DNA from: Bradyrhizobium nitroreducens
GTDB lineage: Bacteria > Pseudomonadota > Alphaproteobacteria > Rhizobiales > Xanthobacteraceae
NCBI RefSeq assembly: GCF_002776695.1
Contig: NZ_LFJC01000003.1
Coordinates: 6,617,984-6,681,983 of the forward strand
DNA: 64,000 bases
Direction of reading: 5' to 3'
The notes under the pieces were generated by a model, which was not told where the DNA came from, searched no databases, and was given only the letters and a program-made list of their open reading frames with translations. Made by a program: the position numbers and the translations under genes. The first letter of the stretch is position 1. Every line of letters begins with the position of its first letter. Below are positions 45,959 through 55,157 of this stretch, piece after piece.

Positions 45959-46573
45959 TTAGTTTCTTTTTTCTGGCGCACGGGCCTGACTACCGGATGT
46001 GGCCGGGTTGGGAGTCATGTAGCGCTTCGTCGCTTTGGGGAAAATGACCGGCGATCGCTCTGTCAGGGATGCCTTGGCCTTTTCGCTGAGGTCCTCAACC
46101 TTCGTGCGGCTTGTAAATGTTCTTTGCAAGAATTGCGGACTGCGCGTGAAGTCTATGACTAACGATCCGAGATTGACGATCTCGTCGGGGCCTACCCGAA
46201 ACCGCGCAAAATCACCCTTCAAGTTCAGATATTGCGAGCAATTGACATAACTGACCGCATATGTGCCCGGAGCCAACAAGGCTGCGCCCCCGTAGGTTCC
46301 GTTTTCGACAGGAAAGCCGAGCATCCCCACAGTTCTCTGTGTGGTGATCGGGAGCGTCACGTGATCTGAACCAAGTACGACCTTGGTCGTTGAGCAGCCA
46401 GGGTTTTTTGAACCGTTCTCCTCGATCACACGAACCTCCAGGAAAACAAGACTCTTTCCTGGATGTCGGGCGGAGTCTTCACGGATTTTTCGTTCGAAGT
46501 CGGTTTCTGCGGATGCTTCACCGGCGGTGAACAGCAAAAAGACCAAAAAGCTTCCCCGTACCATCCCTCGCAT
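45959..46573 (-). CDS. secreted protein of unknown function
   Basis: 204 residues from ATG 46573 (MRGMVRGSFLVFLLFTAGEASA), with TAGGGGC upstream; ATGs at 46603 and 46564 are alternatives, and the open frame running further upstream overlaps the next gene and is unlikely. After the signal peptide comes a beta-rich domain with VRVIEENGSKNPGCSTTKVVLG, a GTYAVSYVNCSQYL segment and a basic C-terminus. The two cysteines may form a disulfide. Codon use is less GC-rich than the neighbours. I do not recognise the family. Convergent with the NTF2-fold gene. Confidence 0.55.
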   Translation of the reverse strand: MRGMVRGSFLVFLLFTAGEASAETDFERKIREDSARHPGKSLVFLEVRVIEENGSKNPGCSTTKVVLGSDHVTLPITTQRTVGMLGFPVENGTYGGAALLAPGTYAVSYVNCSQYLNLKGDFARFRVGPDEIVNLGSLVIDFTRSPQFLQRTFTSRTKVEDLSEKAKASLTERSPVIFPKATKRYMTPNPATSGSQARAPEKRN

Positions 46574-46745
46574 TCCAATGCCCCTACAACCACGACATGC
46601 CATATCAACACAATCCAGGGCTGCACGCCAAATCTCGATCGCATCAACCACAAGAGTATCGAAAGCGCCGCGGCGGGGCCGATTGCGAGCGAGAAACGAT
46701 TGCACTCGTGACGCGTTAGACGACATCCAACCAAGGAGCCCCCCC

Positions 46746-46979
46746 ATGCAAAACATCGCAGAGCATATGGAAGTCATCGGCGCCGACGGCGTCCATGTCG
46801 GCACGGTCGACAAGGTCGAAGGCAATCGCATCAAGCTGACCAAGAAGGACAGCGGCGAGGGCAGCCACAAGGGCCACCATCACTTCATCGACAAGGGCCT
46901 CGTCGCCGGTGTCGAGGGGAACAAGGTGCGGCTGTCCGCCAAGGCGGATGTCGCCGTGACGATGGAAGAGGAAAAGTAG
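46746..46979 (+). CDS. DUF2171-family small protein
   Basis: 77 residues from ATG 46746. It has the DUF2171 pattern: IAEHMEVIGADGVHVGTVDKVEG, IKLTKKDSG, HHHFIDKGLVAGVEGNKVRL. It folds as a small beta-barrel like the PRC domain; its role is not known, although several members are stress-induced. It lies 95 bases before comEC. Confidence 0.82.
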   Translation: MQNIAEHMEVIGADGVHVGTVDKVEGNRIKLTKKDSGEGSHKGHHHFIDKGLVAGVEGNKVRLSAKADVAVTMEEEK

Positions 46980-47074
46980 GGCGCTCCCTCTTCGTTCCCG
47001 GTCTGTACCGCTATTCGCCCCGCCGCACGTTCCGGTAGCCTCGGCGACGATCACGTCGCGTTAGGTGCAGGGGT

Positions 47075-49354
47075 ATGGCGGAGCCGGGCCGGCCAGTGCG
47101 GTCCCAGGGAGTTGCCGGGACGTGGCCGGTCGGCCGCGCCGCGCCCGCCGGCGGCTTCGTCCCTGCGGGCTTCGGCATCTGGCCCGCAATCGTCGAAACG
47201 CTACGGGAATGGGCCCGCGCCGAAGCCGGCCCCGGACGGCTGCTGCCGTGGGTGCCGGTCGCCTTCGGCGGCGGCATCGCGCTCTATTTTGCTGCCGATC
47301 ATGAGCCGGTGCTGGGGGTGGTCGCGACGACGGCCATCGCACTGCTGCTTGGCGCGGTGCTGTTGCGGCGGAGCCGGCTGTTCGCGCCTGCGATCATGAT
47401 TGCAGCGCTCGCTTCCGGCTTTGCCGTGGCGACCTGGAAGACGGCGCGCATCGCGCACACGGTGCTCGCAAAACCGCTTTATTCGGTGTCCTTGGCGGGC
47501 TTCGTCGAGACGCGCGACATCCGTGAGCGCACCGACCGCTTCGTGCTGCGCGTCACCGCCATGGAGGCGCAGCGCAGCGACGTCAAGCTCGAACGCGTCC
47601 GCCTCTCCGTGCGCAAAGGCACCGCGCCCGAGGTCGGCAGTTTCGTGCAGCTCAAGGCACGGCTGATGCCGCCGCTCTCGCCGGTCCGCCCGGGCAGCTA
47701 CGACTTCTCGCGCGACATGTTCTTTCAGGGCATCGGCGCCTCCGGCTTCGTGATGGGCGGGATCACGGCTTCCGTGCCGCCGGACGCCGGGGGCTTGCGG
47801 CTGCGCTACGCCGCCTTCATGCAGGGCCTGCGCGATGCGATCGACGCGCGCATCCGCGCAACGCTGGAAGGCGACAACCGCGCGATTGCAACGGCGCTGC
47901 TCACCGGGCGGCGCGATGCAATCTCCGCGCCCGTCAACGATGCCATGTTCATCTCGGGGCTCGGACACGTGCTCTCGATCTCCGGCTATCACATGGCGGT
48001 GGTCGCGGGCGTCGTGTTCTTCGCGGTGCGTGCGCTGCTGGCGCTGATCCCGGGCCTTGCCGTCGGCTTCGCCATCAAGAAATGGTCGGCGGCCGCAGCA
48101 TTGGTTGCGGCCGCGTTCTATTTGCTGCTCTCGGGGGCGGAGGTGGCAACGCAGAGATCGTTCTTCATGACCGCCGTGGTGCTGATTGCCGTGATGGTCG
48201 ATCGCCGCGCCATCACCTTCCGCACGCTGGCCGTGGCGGCGCTGATCGTGCTCGCGGTTGCGCCGGAGGCGCTGGTGCATCCGAGCTTCCAGATGTCTTT
48301 CGCCGCGACGCTGGGTCTCGTTGCGCTGGTGCAGATCGGCATGCCGAACCTGTTTGCCGCGCCCGATCATTCGGCGACCGCGCGCGTCGCGCTGTGGGGC
48401 GGCCGCGAGATCGCGATGCTGTTCCTGGCCTCGCTGATCGCAGGGCTTGCGACCACGCCCTATGCCGCTTTCCACTTCCACCGCGTCACGCCCTACGGCG
48501 TGCTCGCCAATCTCGGTGCGATGCCCGTGGTCTCGGCGCTGGTGATGCCGGCCGGGCTGCTCGGCCTGCTTGCGGCGCCCTTCGGACTCGACGGCGTGTT
48601 CTGGTGGCTGATGGGGATCGGCATCGACTGGATGGTCGCGGTGTCGCGCTGGGTGGCGGCATTGCCGGGCGCGGTCGGCCGCATCCCGGCGTTCGGCATC
48701 GCGCCGTTGATCGCAGCGAGCCTCGGCATCATCCTGATGGGCCTGTTGCGCACGCCCTTGCGCTGGTGCGGTGCCGTGGTGCTGCTGGCCTCCATCGCAT
48801 GGGGCCTGTCGGTGCGGCAGCCCGATATCCTGATTGCCGGTGACGGCGCCAGCGTCGCCGTGCGAGGCGGGGATGGGCGCCTGCACCTGATCAGGACGGG
48901 CAAGGACAATTTTCTGCTGAAGGAGTGGCTCGCGGCCGACGCCGATCCGCGCGATGCCGGCAGCGCCTCGCTGGCTGTGGGCATATCGTGCGACGAGGCG
49001 GGTTGCGTCACGCCGCTCGCCGACGGGCGGCTGGTGGCGCTGGCCTTTCGCATCGACGCGTTGGTGGACGATTGCAGCCGCGCTGCCCTGGTGGTGAGCT
49101 CGCGGCCCGCGCCGACCGATTGTGCGGCGATGGTGGTGGACCGGCCGCGGCTGGTTCGTCAGGGCGCGCTGGCTCTGACGCGGCGCGGCGACGGCTTTTC
49201 GATTGAGGCGGTGAGGGCGAGGGGCACGAACCGGCCCTGGTCGCCGGCGGCCGCCGGCGATGGAGATCTCGAAGCAGGCCTCATGCCGCGGCCGGCGGTT
49301 CCGCGCAGCAAGGATGCGACCCCATCGGAGGTCGATGTTCAGGCCGAGGACTGA
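47075..49354 (+). CDS. comEC: ComEC/Rec2-family membrane protein
   Basis: 759 residues. It resembles the inner-membrane channel used for DNA uptake: an N-terminal DUF4131 OB-like domain (about 70-240, with LKARLMPPLSPVRPGSYDF), then the Competence domain with about ten helices (LTGRRDAISAPVNDAMFISG, GLGHVLSISGYHMAVVAGVV). The C-terminal metallo-beta-lactamase domain of Bacillus ComEC is replaced by a short region without the HxHxDH motif, the usual state in Rhizobiales. No other competence gene is near, so DNA uptake is not shown by context. Confidence 0.9.
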   Translation: MAEPGRPVRSQGVAGTWPVGRAAPAGGFVPAGFGIWPAIVETLREWARAEAGPGRLLPWVPVAFGGGIALYFAADHEPVLGVVATTAIALLLGAVLLRRSRLFAPAIMIAALASGFAVATWKTARIAHTVLAKPLYSVSLAGFVETRDIRERTDRFVLRVTAMEAQRSDVKLERVRLSVRKGTAPEVGSFVQLKARLMPPLSPVRPGSYDFSRDMFFQGIGASGFVMGGITASVPPDAGGLRLRYAAFMQGLRDAIDARIRATLEGDNRAIATALLTGRRDAISAPVNDAMFISGLGHVLSISGYHMAVVAGVVFFAVRALLALIPGLAVGFAIKKWSAAAALVAAAFYLLLSGAEVATQRSFFMTAVVLIAVMVDRRAITFRTLAVAALIVLAVAPEALVHPSFQMSFAATLGLVALVQIGMPNLFAAPDHSATARVALWGGREIAMLFLASLIAGLATTPYAAFHFHRVTPYGVLANLGAMPVVSALVMPAGLLGLLAAPFGLDGVFWWLMGIGIDWMVAVSRWVAALPGAVGRIPAFGIAPLIAASLGIILMGLLRTPLRWCGAVVLLASIAWGLSVRQPDILIAGDGASVAVRGGDGRLHLIRTGKDNFLLKEWLAADADPRDAGSASLAVGISCDEAGCVTPLADGRLVALAFRIDALVDDCSRAALVVSSRPAPTDCAAMVVDRPRLVRQGALALTRRGDGFSIEAVRARGTNRPWSPAAAGDGDLEAGLMPRPAVPRSKDATPSEVDVQAED

Positions 49355-49360
49355 GCCCTG

Positions 49361-49795
49361 TCAGCCCGTCGGCAAGGGCGCGATGGGCGACCGGCTGTCG
49401 GCGATGATCTGCGGCTTGTGCTCGCGCTCGACGACCGGCTGCGTCACCGGCAGCTGCAGCACGGTTGCGCGCTGGCCTTCGACGAGCTGCGTCACCAGCA
49501 CGTACTTGCCGTCAGGGAATTCGATCGCGTCATGATGACGATCGGGAATGTGCGGATCGATCTTGCCGAACTTGCCGACGCGGGAATTGACCGTGCGCGT
49601 CCAGATCCAGCGATTGTCGTAACGAACGTTGTCGGCGAAGGCGAGCTCCGTTCCCGGCAGCAGGCAGACCGCAACGGAGAGATCTGCTTCGGAGGCGAAG
49701 CCGCGCGTCGAGGTGCCGCGGAACGTTGTCGTGACGATCGTCTCGCCGACTTCAGCGGGGCGCGTCGCGACGGCATGCAGGCTGTAGTCACACAT
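49361..49795 (-). CDS. hypothetical protein, MCDYSL type
   Basis: 144 residues from ATG 49795, chosen because AGGAGC lies seven bases upstream; an in-frame ATG at 49810 has no such site. It starts MCDYSLHAVATRP and has no signal peptide or membrane helix. A middle strand pattern (VAVCLLPGTELAFADNV) and a final TQLVEGQRATVLQLPV suggest a beta-rich cytoplasmic fold. Similar proteins beginning with MCDYSL occur in rhizobia with no assigned function. It converges with comEC, six bases apart. Confidence 0.72.
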   Translation of the reverse strand: MCDYSLHAVATRPAEVGETIVTTTFRGTSTRGFASEADLSVAVCLLPGTELAFADNVRYDNRWIWTRTVNSRVGKFGKIDPHIPDRHHDAIEFPDGKYVLVTQLVEGQRATVLQLPVTQPVVEREHKPQIIADSRSPIAPLPTG

Positions 49796-50351
49796 CGGGT
49801 TGCTCCTCATGCGAAGATGACGACCCGCACCTCACTTGGAGGCACAGGCCTCGGAGTGGAAGCACGCAACGCTCTGCTTGGTTGTAGGCAAATCTACGGC
49901 TGCAATCCGCGCGCCGCGATCACATTATCTTTCCCGACTCGCATGGGAACAATGCCGGCTTCCGTGCATTCTGCAGGCATGCGTTGCGGCGGTGTCCGGA
50001 TATCGCCGGCGCGATTGCGGGGCTGCGATAGCAATGCGCATTTGCCCGCGCGCTGCCTCCTCGCAGCGAACGGCCCGACCAGCGAGCGGCTCGACGCTGA
50101 TGCTGCGATCAGCGCCGGCGCGCTCCCTTCAGGACGATCTGGCGCATGGCGGTCGCCTCGGCCGCGATGCGACATCGTTTCGCGCGACCTGCCGCGGAGG
50201 TCGCCATGGAGGAGGGCCGGACAGTCTGCGCAGAACCAGAACGACCATCCAGCCGGGGCGGACCATCATCCGCTCCAATCTTCTTGATCGGCGCTGCCGA
50301 CCGAAGGCGCGTAAACGGCGCCGGAGAATTCCGTATCGAGTTCTTACGGAC
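49796..50351. other. intergenic region without a supported gene
   Basis: 556 bases between the MCDYSL protein and the end of lexA. Frames that are open here read as Arg/Ala-rich peptides with no start signal or recognisable motif. I see no RNA gene, repeat or clear terminator. Confidence 0.6.
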
Positions 50352-51053
50352 TCAGTACTTCCGGTAAAGCCCGATCAGCTTGCCCTGAATCTTCACGCGG
50401 TTCGGTGGCAGGATACGCACCTCGTAGGCGGCATTGGCAGGTTCGAGTGCGATCGAAGCGCCGCGGCGGCGGAAGCGTTTGAGCGTGGCCTCCTCGTCGT
50501 CGATCAGAGCCACCACGATGTCGCCGGTATCGGCGCTCTCGTTACGCTGGATCAGCGCCATGTCGCCGTCGAGAATGCCGGCTTCGACCATGGAATCACC
50601 GCGCACTTCGAGCGCGTAGTGCTCGCCGGAGCCGAGCATGTCGGGCGGCACGCTGATGGTGTGGCTGCGGGTCTGCAACGCCTCGATCGGCGTGCCGGCC
50701 GCGATACGGCCCATCACGGGCACCGCCACGGGCCGCTCGCCCTCGTCCGCGGGCAAGCTGGAGCTCGCGCGGACCTTGCCGAGATTGCCCTCGATGACGC
50801 TCGGCGTGAAGCCGCGCCGGTTGCTGGCGGCAGCTTGCAGCTCCGGCAGCTTGATCACTTCGATGGCGCGGGCACGATTGGGCAGGCGGCGGATGAAGCC
50901 GCGCTCTTCGAGCGCGGTGATCAGGCGGTGGATGCCTGACTTCGAGCGCAAGTCGAGCGCATCCTTCATCTCGTCGAAAGAAGGCGGCACGCCGCTTTCC
51001 TTCAAACGTTCGCTGATGAACCGCAGAAGCTCGTATTGTTTGCGCGTTAACAT
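50352..51053 (-). CDS. lexA: LexA repressor of the SOS response
   Basis: 233 residues from ATG 51053 (MLTRKQYELLRF); three further codons upstream are possible. It has a winged-helix N-terminal domain (VPPSFDEMKDALDLRSKSGI) and a self-cleaving peptidase domain. The cleavage site is A119-G120 (MGRIAAGTP), the nucleophile S154 (VRGDSMVEAG) and the lysine K192 (ATLKRF). It represses DNA repair genes until RecA filaments trigger autocleavage. An SOS box of the alphaproteobacterial type lies 100 bases upstream, so autoregulation is expected. Confidence 0.97.
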   Translation of the reverse strand: MLTRKQYELLRFISERLKESGVPPSFDEMKDALDLRSKSGIHRLITALEERGFIRRLPNRARAIEVIKLPELQAAASNRRGFTPSVIEGNLGKVRASSSLPADEGERPVAVPVMGRIAAGTPIEALQTRSHTISVPPDMLGSGEHYALEVRGDSMVEAGILDGDMALIQRNESADTGDIVVALIDDEEATLKRFRRRGASIALEPANAAYEVRILPPNRVKIQGKLIGLYRKY

Positions 51054-51153
51054 CTCGACCAAAGTCCCCCGGTTGATGTCGTTCGATTCCGAGACGATGA
51101 ATTCAGCGATAAGCCGCTACATCCTCGAAACAAATCATGAACGGACACTATAT

Positions 51154-51168
51154 GTTCGATACATGTTC
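51154..51168 (-). promoter_or_regulatory. SOS box (GTTC-N7-GTTC direct repeat) upstream of lexA
   Basis: GTTC at 51154-51157 and 51165-51168 with exactly seven bases between; on the lexA strand this reads GAAC-N7-GAAC. This direct repeat is the LexA site established for Rhizobiales and Rhodobacter. It lies between lexA and moeA, 101 bases before the lexA start. Confidence 0.8.
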
Positions 51169-51228
51169 CGCAACTGCTTAATTTACCGTGAACGAAGCGA
51201 AACTCGCGGAATGCGTGTGCCACGCAGT

Positions 51229-52440
51229 TCAGGCGGGGAGCCGCAACACCTCGCAAGGGCTGCCGGCTTCGGCCTTCGGCGCAAACGGTGGGCGCACGAG
51301 AAGTACCTGTGCCGCAGCGAGATTCGCAAGCAGAGAGGAGTCCTGGTGGTTGACGGGAATGGCGATCTGCGCGCCGTCCTCGCGCGGCTCCAGGCGGGCG
51401 CGCAGATAATCCTCGCGCTGGTCGTTGGCGCCGAGATCGCGGCCGAGCACGGCGCGCTCGCGACGATGATGAATCACGGAGCGGCCCGACAGCGCGCGAA
51501 TCAGGGGCACCATGAACAGGAAGGCGCACACGTAGGACGACACGGGATTGCCGGGCAGGCCGATCACGCGCATGGCGCCGAGCCGTCCGTGCATCATCGG
51601 CTTGCCGGGCCGAATCGCGATCTTCCAGAACGACATCGCGATGCCTTCGTCCCGAAGCGCCTGCTGAACCAGATCGTGGTCGCCGACCGACGCGCCGCCG
51701 GTCGTGATCAGGATGTCGGTACCGCTCTCGCGGGCGCGCCGGATTCCGGCGGAGGTGGCTGCAAGCGTATCGGCGGCGACGCCGAGGTCGATGGTTTCGG
51801 CGCCCTCGCTGCGGGCCAGCGCGTGCAGGGCGTAGCCGTTCGAATAGACGATCTGGCCGGGCCCGGGCGTTGTGCCTGGCCTCACCAGTTCATCGCCGGT
51901 GCCGAGGATCGCGACCTTCGGACGGCGGCAGACGGCAAGGAGCGGGTGATTCATCGCCGCGGCCAGCGCAAGATCGCGCTCCGTCAGGCGGGTTCCCTTG
52001 CGCAGGAGGATGTCACCCTCGCGGAAATCGACGCCGGCCGGGCGGATGTGCCGTCCGGTGATCGCGGCCTCCTTGATCGTGACGCTGTTGCCTTCCGCAA
52101 CGGTGTCCTCCTGGATCACGACGGCGTCCGCCCCGTCGGGAACGACGCCGCCGGTGAAGATCCGCACGGCTTCGCCGGCGCCGACCAATCTGGCGAAGGG
52201 ACGTCCCGCTGCGACCTCGCCGATCACCGTCAGCCTGGAATCGATCTTCGCGGCATCGGCCGCGCGTACGGCATAGCCGTCCATCGCCGACATGGCTTGC
52301 GGGGGCTGCGTGCGTCGCGCCGCGACGTCCTGCGCGAGCACGCGATGATAGGCTTCGTCGAGCGAAACCATCTGTTCGGGCAGCGGTTCGGCACCCGCCA
52401 GCACCGCAGCAAGGGCTTCGGAAACCGGCATCAAGGCCAC
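51229..52440 (-). CDS. moeA: molybdopterin molybdotransferase MoeA
   Basis: 403 residues from GTG 52440, chosen because AGGAG lies seven bases before it; ATG 52431 is an alternative. It inserts molybdate into adenylylated molybdopterin. Motifs: MSAMDGYAVRAAD in domain I/II, RIFTGGVVPDGADAVV, the MogA-like domain with GTGDELV and TTGGASVGDHDLV, and the PGKPM / GLPGNPVSSYV stretch. Its stop lies 60 bases upstream of the SOS box that precedes lexA. In many relatives it is paired with moaC, which is not seen here. Confidence 0.94.
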   Translation of the reverse strand: MALMPVSEALAAVLAGAEPLPEQMVSLDEAYHRVLAQDVAARRTQPPQAMSAMDGYAVRAADAAKIDSRLTVIGEVAAGRPFARLVGAGEAVRIFTGGVVPDGADAVVIQEDTVAEGNSVTIKEAAITGRHIRPAGVDFREGDILLRKGTRLTERDLALAAAMNHPLLAVCRRPKVAILGTGDELVRPGTTPGPGQIVYSNGYALHALARSEGAETIDLGVAADTLAATSAGIRRARESGTDILITTGGASVGDHDLVQQALRDEGIAMSFWKIAIRPGKPMMHGRLGAMRVIGLPGNPVSSYVCAFLFMVPLIRALSGRSVIHHRRERAVLGRDLGANDQREDYLRARLEPREDGAQIAIPVNHQDSSLLANLAAAQVLLVRPPFAPKAEAGSPCEVLRLPA

Positions 52441-52656
52441 GGCAAGACTCCTGCTGAGCACGGCGGTAATGGGCGGCGAGAGTTCTAGCCGAGTGCAGGC
52501 GCAAGGCAAAGCAGCACCGGAGGATGATTTATCCTGCGTGATCTCCGCGGAGGAGGAAGCTCAACTCCGCCGGGGCATGATTCAGGAGCCGAGAGAGATC
52601 GGGAGGAGGGCGGCCATGGCCAGGACGAGAATGCCGAGCGCCATGGTCGGCATCGG

Positions 52657-52854
52657 TCAGCTTCCCGTCGGTCCGTCAGGAAGCGCGACGTCGGGCGCTT
52701 GGGGGCCTTGATCCTTGTCGGGGAGCGGATCGGCCTGCGACTTCAGGTCCGCGGCCTTGCTGATCAGCTTGGCGGAAAGGTCCGAATCCGAGGTGGTTCT
52801 TGCGAATTCGAGCAGGAGAGAGGCTTGCTTGGTGAGATAGGTTTTGCCCAGCAC
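52657..52854 (-). CDS. small hypothetical protein
   Basis: 65 residues from GTG 52854. No ATG is available in this frame, and a stop lies 12 codons upstream; the codons just before the GTG (FYIGLID) also look coding, so the true start is uncertain. The helix LGKTYLTKQASLLLEFARTTSD and the KAADLKSQ segment look like a real helical protein, and comparable small proteins are common in Bradyrhizobium. The C-terminus is Pro/Asp-rich (PLPDKDQGPQAP). Function unknown. Confidence 0.5.
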   Translation of the reverse strand: MLGKTYLTKQASLLLEFARTTSDSDLSAKLISKAADLKSQADPLPDKDQGPQAPDVALPDGPTGS

Positions 52855-52882
52855 GTCGATCAGTCCGATGTAGAAGTCCCAA

Positions 52883-52898
52883 CGGACTCATGAGTCCG
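52883..52898. other. perfect 16-base palindrome upstream of the small hypothetical gene
   Basis: CGGACTCA and TGAGTCCG abut to form a perfect palindrome. It lies 28 bases before the GTG start of the small gene and could be an operator or an mRNA hairpin. Confidence 0.45.
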
Positions 52899-53023
52899 AA
52901 GGGGGGCAAACCGTTCCCGGAACTCTGTACAAAAATGCACAAAGTGATCAGGTTCCAAATTTTCAGCAAGTTTAGTTCCGGCAAGCGTGCTCGCAACTGG
53001 CCTTCGGTGGCGTCGGGCTGGCT

Positions 53024-53662
53024 TTAGATGCCTAATGCCTTCAGGGCGTTCCCCACGTCGCGCGGCGACGTCACGTGCACTGCCGTCAATCCACGCGCCC
53101 GCGCTCCCTCGATGTTCTCGGCGAGATCGTCGAAGAACACGATGCGCTCCGCAGGCACGCCGATCGCGGCCACGACATGGTCGAAAGCCTCCGCGTCCGG
53201 TTTGCGCAAGCCGATACTGGACGACAGGTACAACTCTCGGAAATGGCCGAGCAGGTCGGCATATTCCTTCGAGAAATAATCGACATGCGGCCGGTTGGTG
53301 TTGGAGAAGGCGTAGAGCGGCATCTGCTTGGCGGCACGCGGCAACAGCTCGCCGATGTCAGGCATCTCGCCGGCGAAGATCGCGTTCCAGCCCTCCAGGA
53401 ACTGCGCGTCCGAAATGCCGATTCCGAGCGAAGCTCGTAACGAGGTGAAATAATCCGCATCGCTGAGCTTGCCGACTTCATGCAGCCGGTAGGCCTCGTC
53501 GCGCACATAGCGCGCGACGATCGACTCCGGTCTGCAGCCGGCATGCCCAGCCCAGCAGGCGATCGCCTTGGAGAAGTCGATGTCGAGCACCACGCGCCCG
53601 AGATCGAACAGAAGCGCATCCGCGCTGCCGGGAGAGAGCGATGTCACCTGCGTCCTTTTCAT
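53024..53662 (-). CDS. HAD-superfamily hydrolase (subfamily IA)
   Basis: 212 residues. Cytoplasmic phosphatase of the YihX-like type: motif I LLFDLGRVVLDID (nucleophile D20), motif II in YAFSNTNRP, motif III lysine in GLRKPDAEAF, motif IV FFDDLAENIEGA. An alpha-helical cap sits after motif I. Substrates of this branch are usually sugar phosphates. It starts 15 bases after the upstream dehydrogenase gene stops and is probably co-transcribed with it. Confidence 0.9.
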   Translation of the reverse strand: MKRTQVTSLSPGSADALLFDLGRVVLDIDFSKAIACWAGHAGCRPESIVARYVRDEAYRLHEVGKLSDADYFTSLRASLGIGISDAQFLEGWNAIFAGEMPDIGELLPRAAKQMPLYAFSNTNRPHVDYFSKEYADLLGHFRELYLSSSIGLRKPDAEAFDHVVAAIGVPAERIVFFDDLAENIEGARARGLTAVHVTSPRDVGNALKALGI

Positions 53663-53677
53663 TTCGGTGTCGGCCGA

Positions 53678-54811
53678 TCAGTATCGATAAGGCTCGTGGT
53701 CGAACAGCGGGAACGCGCTGAACACGCTCGGCGCGTTGGTTGCGGTCGCTGGATGCAGGCAGGACTTGTTCACTTCGGCAAACGACGTGGCCCCCAGCAG
53801 GCCGAGGCAGCGCAGTACCTCGTCCTCCAGCAGCTCCAGCATCCGCGTGATGCCGGCTTCGCCGGCCGCCGCCAGCGCCCAGCATTGCAGCCGGCCGATG
53901 CCGACGAGGTCCGCACCCGCCGCGATCGCCTTGACGATGTCGGTGCCGCGACAGATGCCGCCGTCGACCATGATCTTGGCACGGCCCTTCACGGCGTCGA
54001 CGATCTCCGGGAGCACGTGCATGGCGCCGCGGCCATGGTCGAGCTGGCGGCCGCCATGGTTGGAGACGTAGATCCACTCGACGCCGTGATCGACCGCGAT
54101 CAGGGCGTCCTCGGCGGTGGCGATGCCCTTGAGGATCAGCGGGATCTTGAACTTGTCCTTGATCATCTTCACGGTCCGCCACTCAAGGCCCTTCTGGTAG
54201 TCGCCGCCGGTGGCGCGCAGGCGGCTTTCGCGAACGTAGCGCTTGGCGATGTCACGTTCGCGACGGCTGTAATGGGCGGTATCGACGGTCAGGCAGAAGC
54301 CGGCATAGCCGTTCTTCTCGGAGCGGTTGACCACATCCGCAACGAAGGCGTCGTCGCCGCGGACATAGAGCTGATAGAGCCGGAGCGCATCGGGGGCGGC
54401 CTCGGCGGTCTTCTCCAGGCCCGGCTCGGACACCGAGCTCAGCATGTGCGCCGCACCGAAAGTGCCGGCACCCCGCGCCACGCTCGCCGCGCCGTCCGGA
54501 TCGAAGATCTCGAGCGCGCCGACGGGGGCGAGGACCACGGGCAGGCGCATGTTGCGGCCGAACTGTTGAACCGAGCCGTCCACCTTGCGGACGTCGCGCA
54601 GCACGCGCGGGCGAAAGGCGATCTCGTCCAGCGCCATGCGGTTGCGGCGCATCGTGGTTTCGGTCTCGGCGGCGCCGACGATGTAGTCCCAGGCGTTCTG
54701 GTTGAGGTTGGCCCGCGCTTTCCGGATGAATTCGTGCAGGTTCTGGAACGGCTCGTTGCTGGCGCCGAGTTCGACGTTCCGTTCCGGCCGGATGCGGGGT
54801 GCTTCGTTCAT
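53678..54811 (-). CDS. FMN-dependent alpha-hydroxy-acid dehydrogenase
   Basis: 377 residues, with AGGAT before the start. FMN-dependent TIM barrel of the lactate/glycolate oxidase family: VVLAPVGALEIFDPDG, the catalytic histidine in SNHGGRQLDHGRG, and the phosphate-binding MVDGGICRGTDIVKAI. It oxidises an L-2-hydroxy acid, passing electrons to a quinone or to oxygen; the exact substrate (lactate, glycolate or mandelate) is not evident. The HAD gene follows in the same operon. Confidence 0.9.
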   Translation of the reverse strand: MNEAPRIRPERNVELGASNEPFQNLHEFIRKARANLNQNAWDYIVGAAETETTMRRNRMALDEIAFRPRVLRDVRKVDGSVQQFGRNMRLPVVLAPVGALEIFDPDGAASVARGAGTFGAAHMLSSVSEPGLEKTAEAAPDALRLYQLYVRGDDAFVADVVNRSEKNGYAGFCLTVDTAHYSRRERDIAKRYVRESRLRATGGDYQKGLEWRTVKMIKDKFKIPLILKGIATAEDALIAVDHGVEWIYVSNHGGRQLDHGRGAMHVLPEIVDAVKGRAKIMVDGGICRGTDIVKAIAAGADLVGIGRLQCWALAAAGEAGITRMLELLEDEVLRCLGLLGATSFAEVNKSCLHPATATNAPSVFSAFPLFDHEPYRY

Positions 54812-55157
54812 TGTTATCCTCCCGAGAATTTGAAGCCTTATGTCATCGCCTAACCCGTCCAGCCCTCCAAAACCATCCTAAAATCGCATAGCTGCGAGGC
54901 ATGGGCCGGCCCACCGATTCCGCTTGCGGGCGGACCAGTCCTGCAACGTTGCCAAAAGTTTAGGTCCGAACGAAGCGATTTCTGCGCAGGACGGGTCGGC
55001 GCGGCCTCCCGGCCTTGAAGAAACCAGAATGGTATTGTGAGAAGCCGACTGGATCGCCAATTGCATGGGCGACTTCCAAGTCTCGAAAAGCTAGTCTCGA
55101 AAGAAAAGCAAGTCTCGAAAGACAAGCGAACCGCCAAGCAAAAAGGCCAGTCCCTCC
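54812..55157. other. intergenic region with a short triple repeat before ctpA
   Basis: 346 bases between two divergent genes; both promoters must lie here. No gene is supported. Towards ctpA it holds the AGTCTCGAAA repeats described separately. Confidence 0.6.
55079..55120. repeat. three copies of AGTCTCGAAA in the ctpA leader
   Basis: Exact 10-base copies at 55079, 55093 and 55111, spaced by 14 and 18 bases. They lie 38 to 79 bases before the ctpA start. The unequal spacing argues against a simple slippage tract; a binding site for a regulator is possible. Confidence 0.7.

Noticed and set aside
47201..48886. 561-residue antisense frame over comEC
   Set aside because: Extremely His/Arg/Gln-rich shadow.
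47075..49354. Natural transformation locus
   Set aside because: Only ComEC is present; no other competence or pilus genes lie in the window, so the phenotype cannot be claimed.
49836..50939. 367-residue + strand frame running into lexA
   Set aside because: Overlaps the lexA gene antisense, and its unique part has no start signal or known motif.
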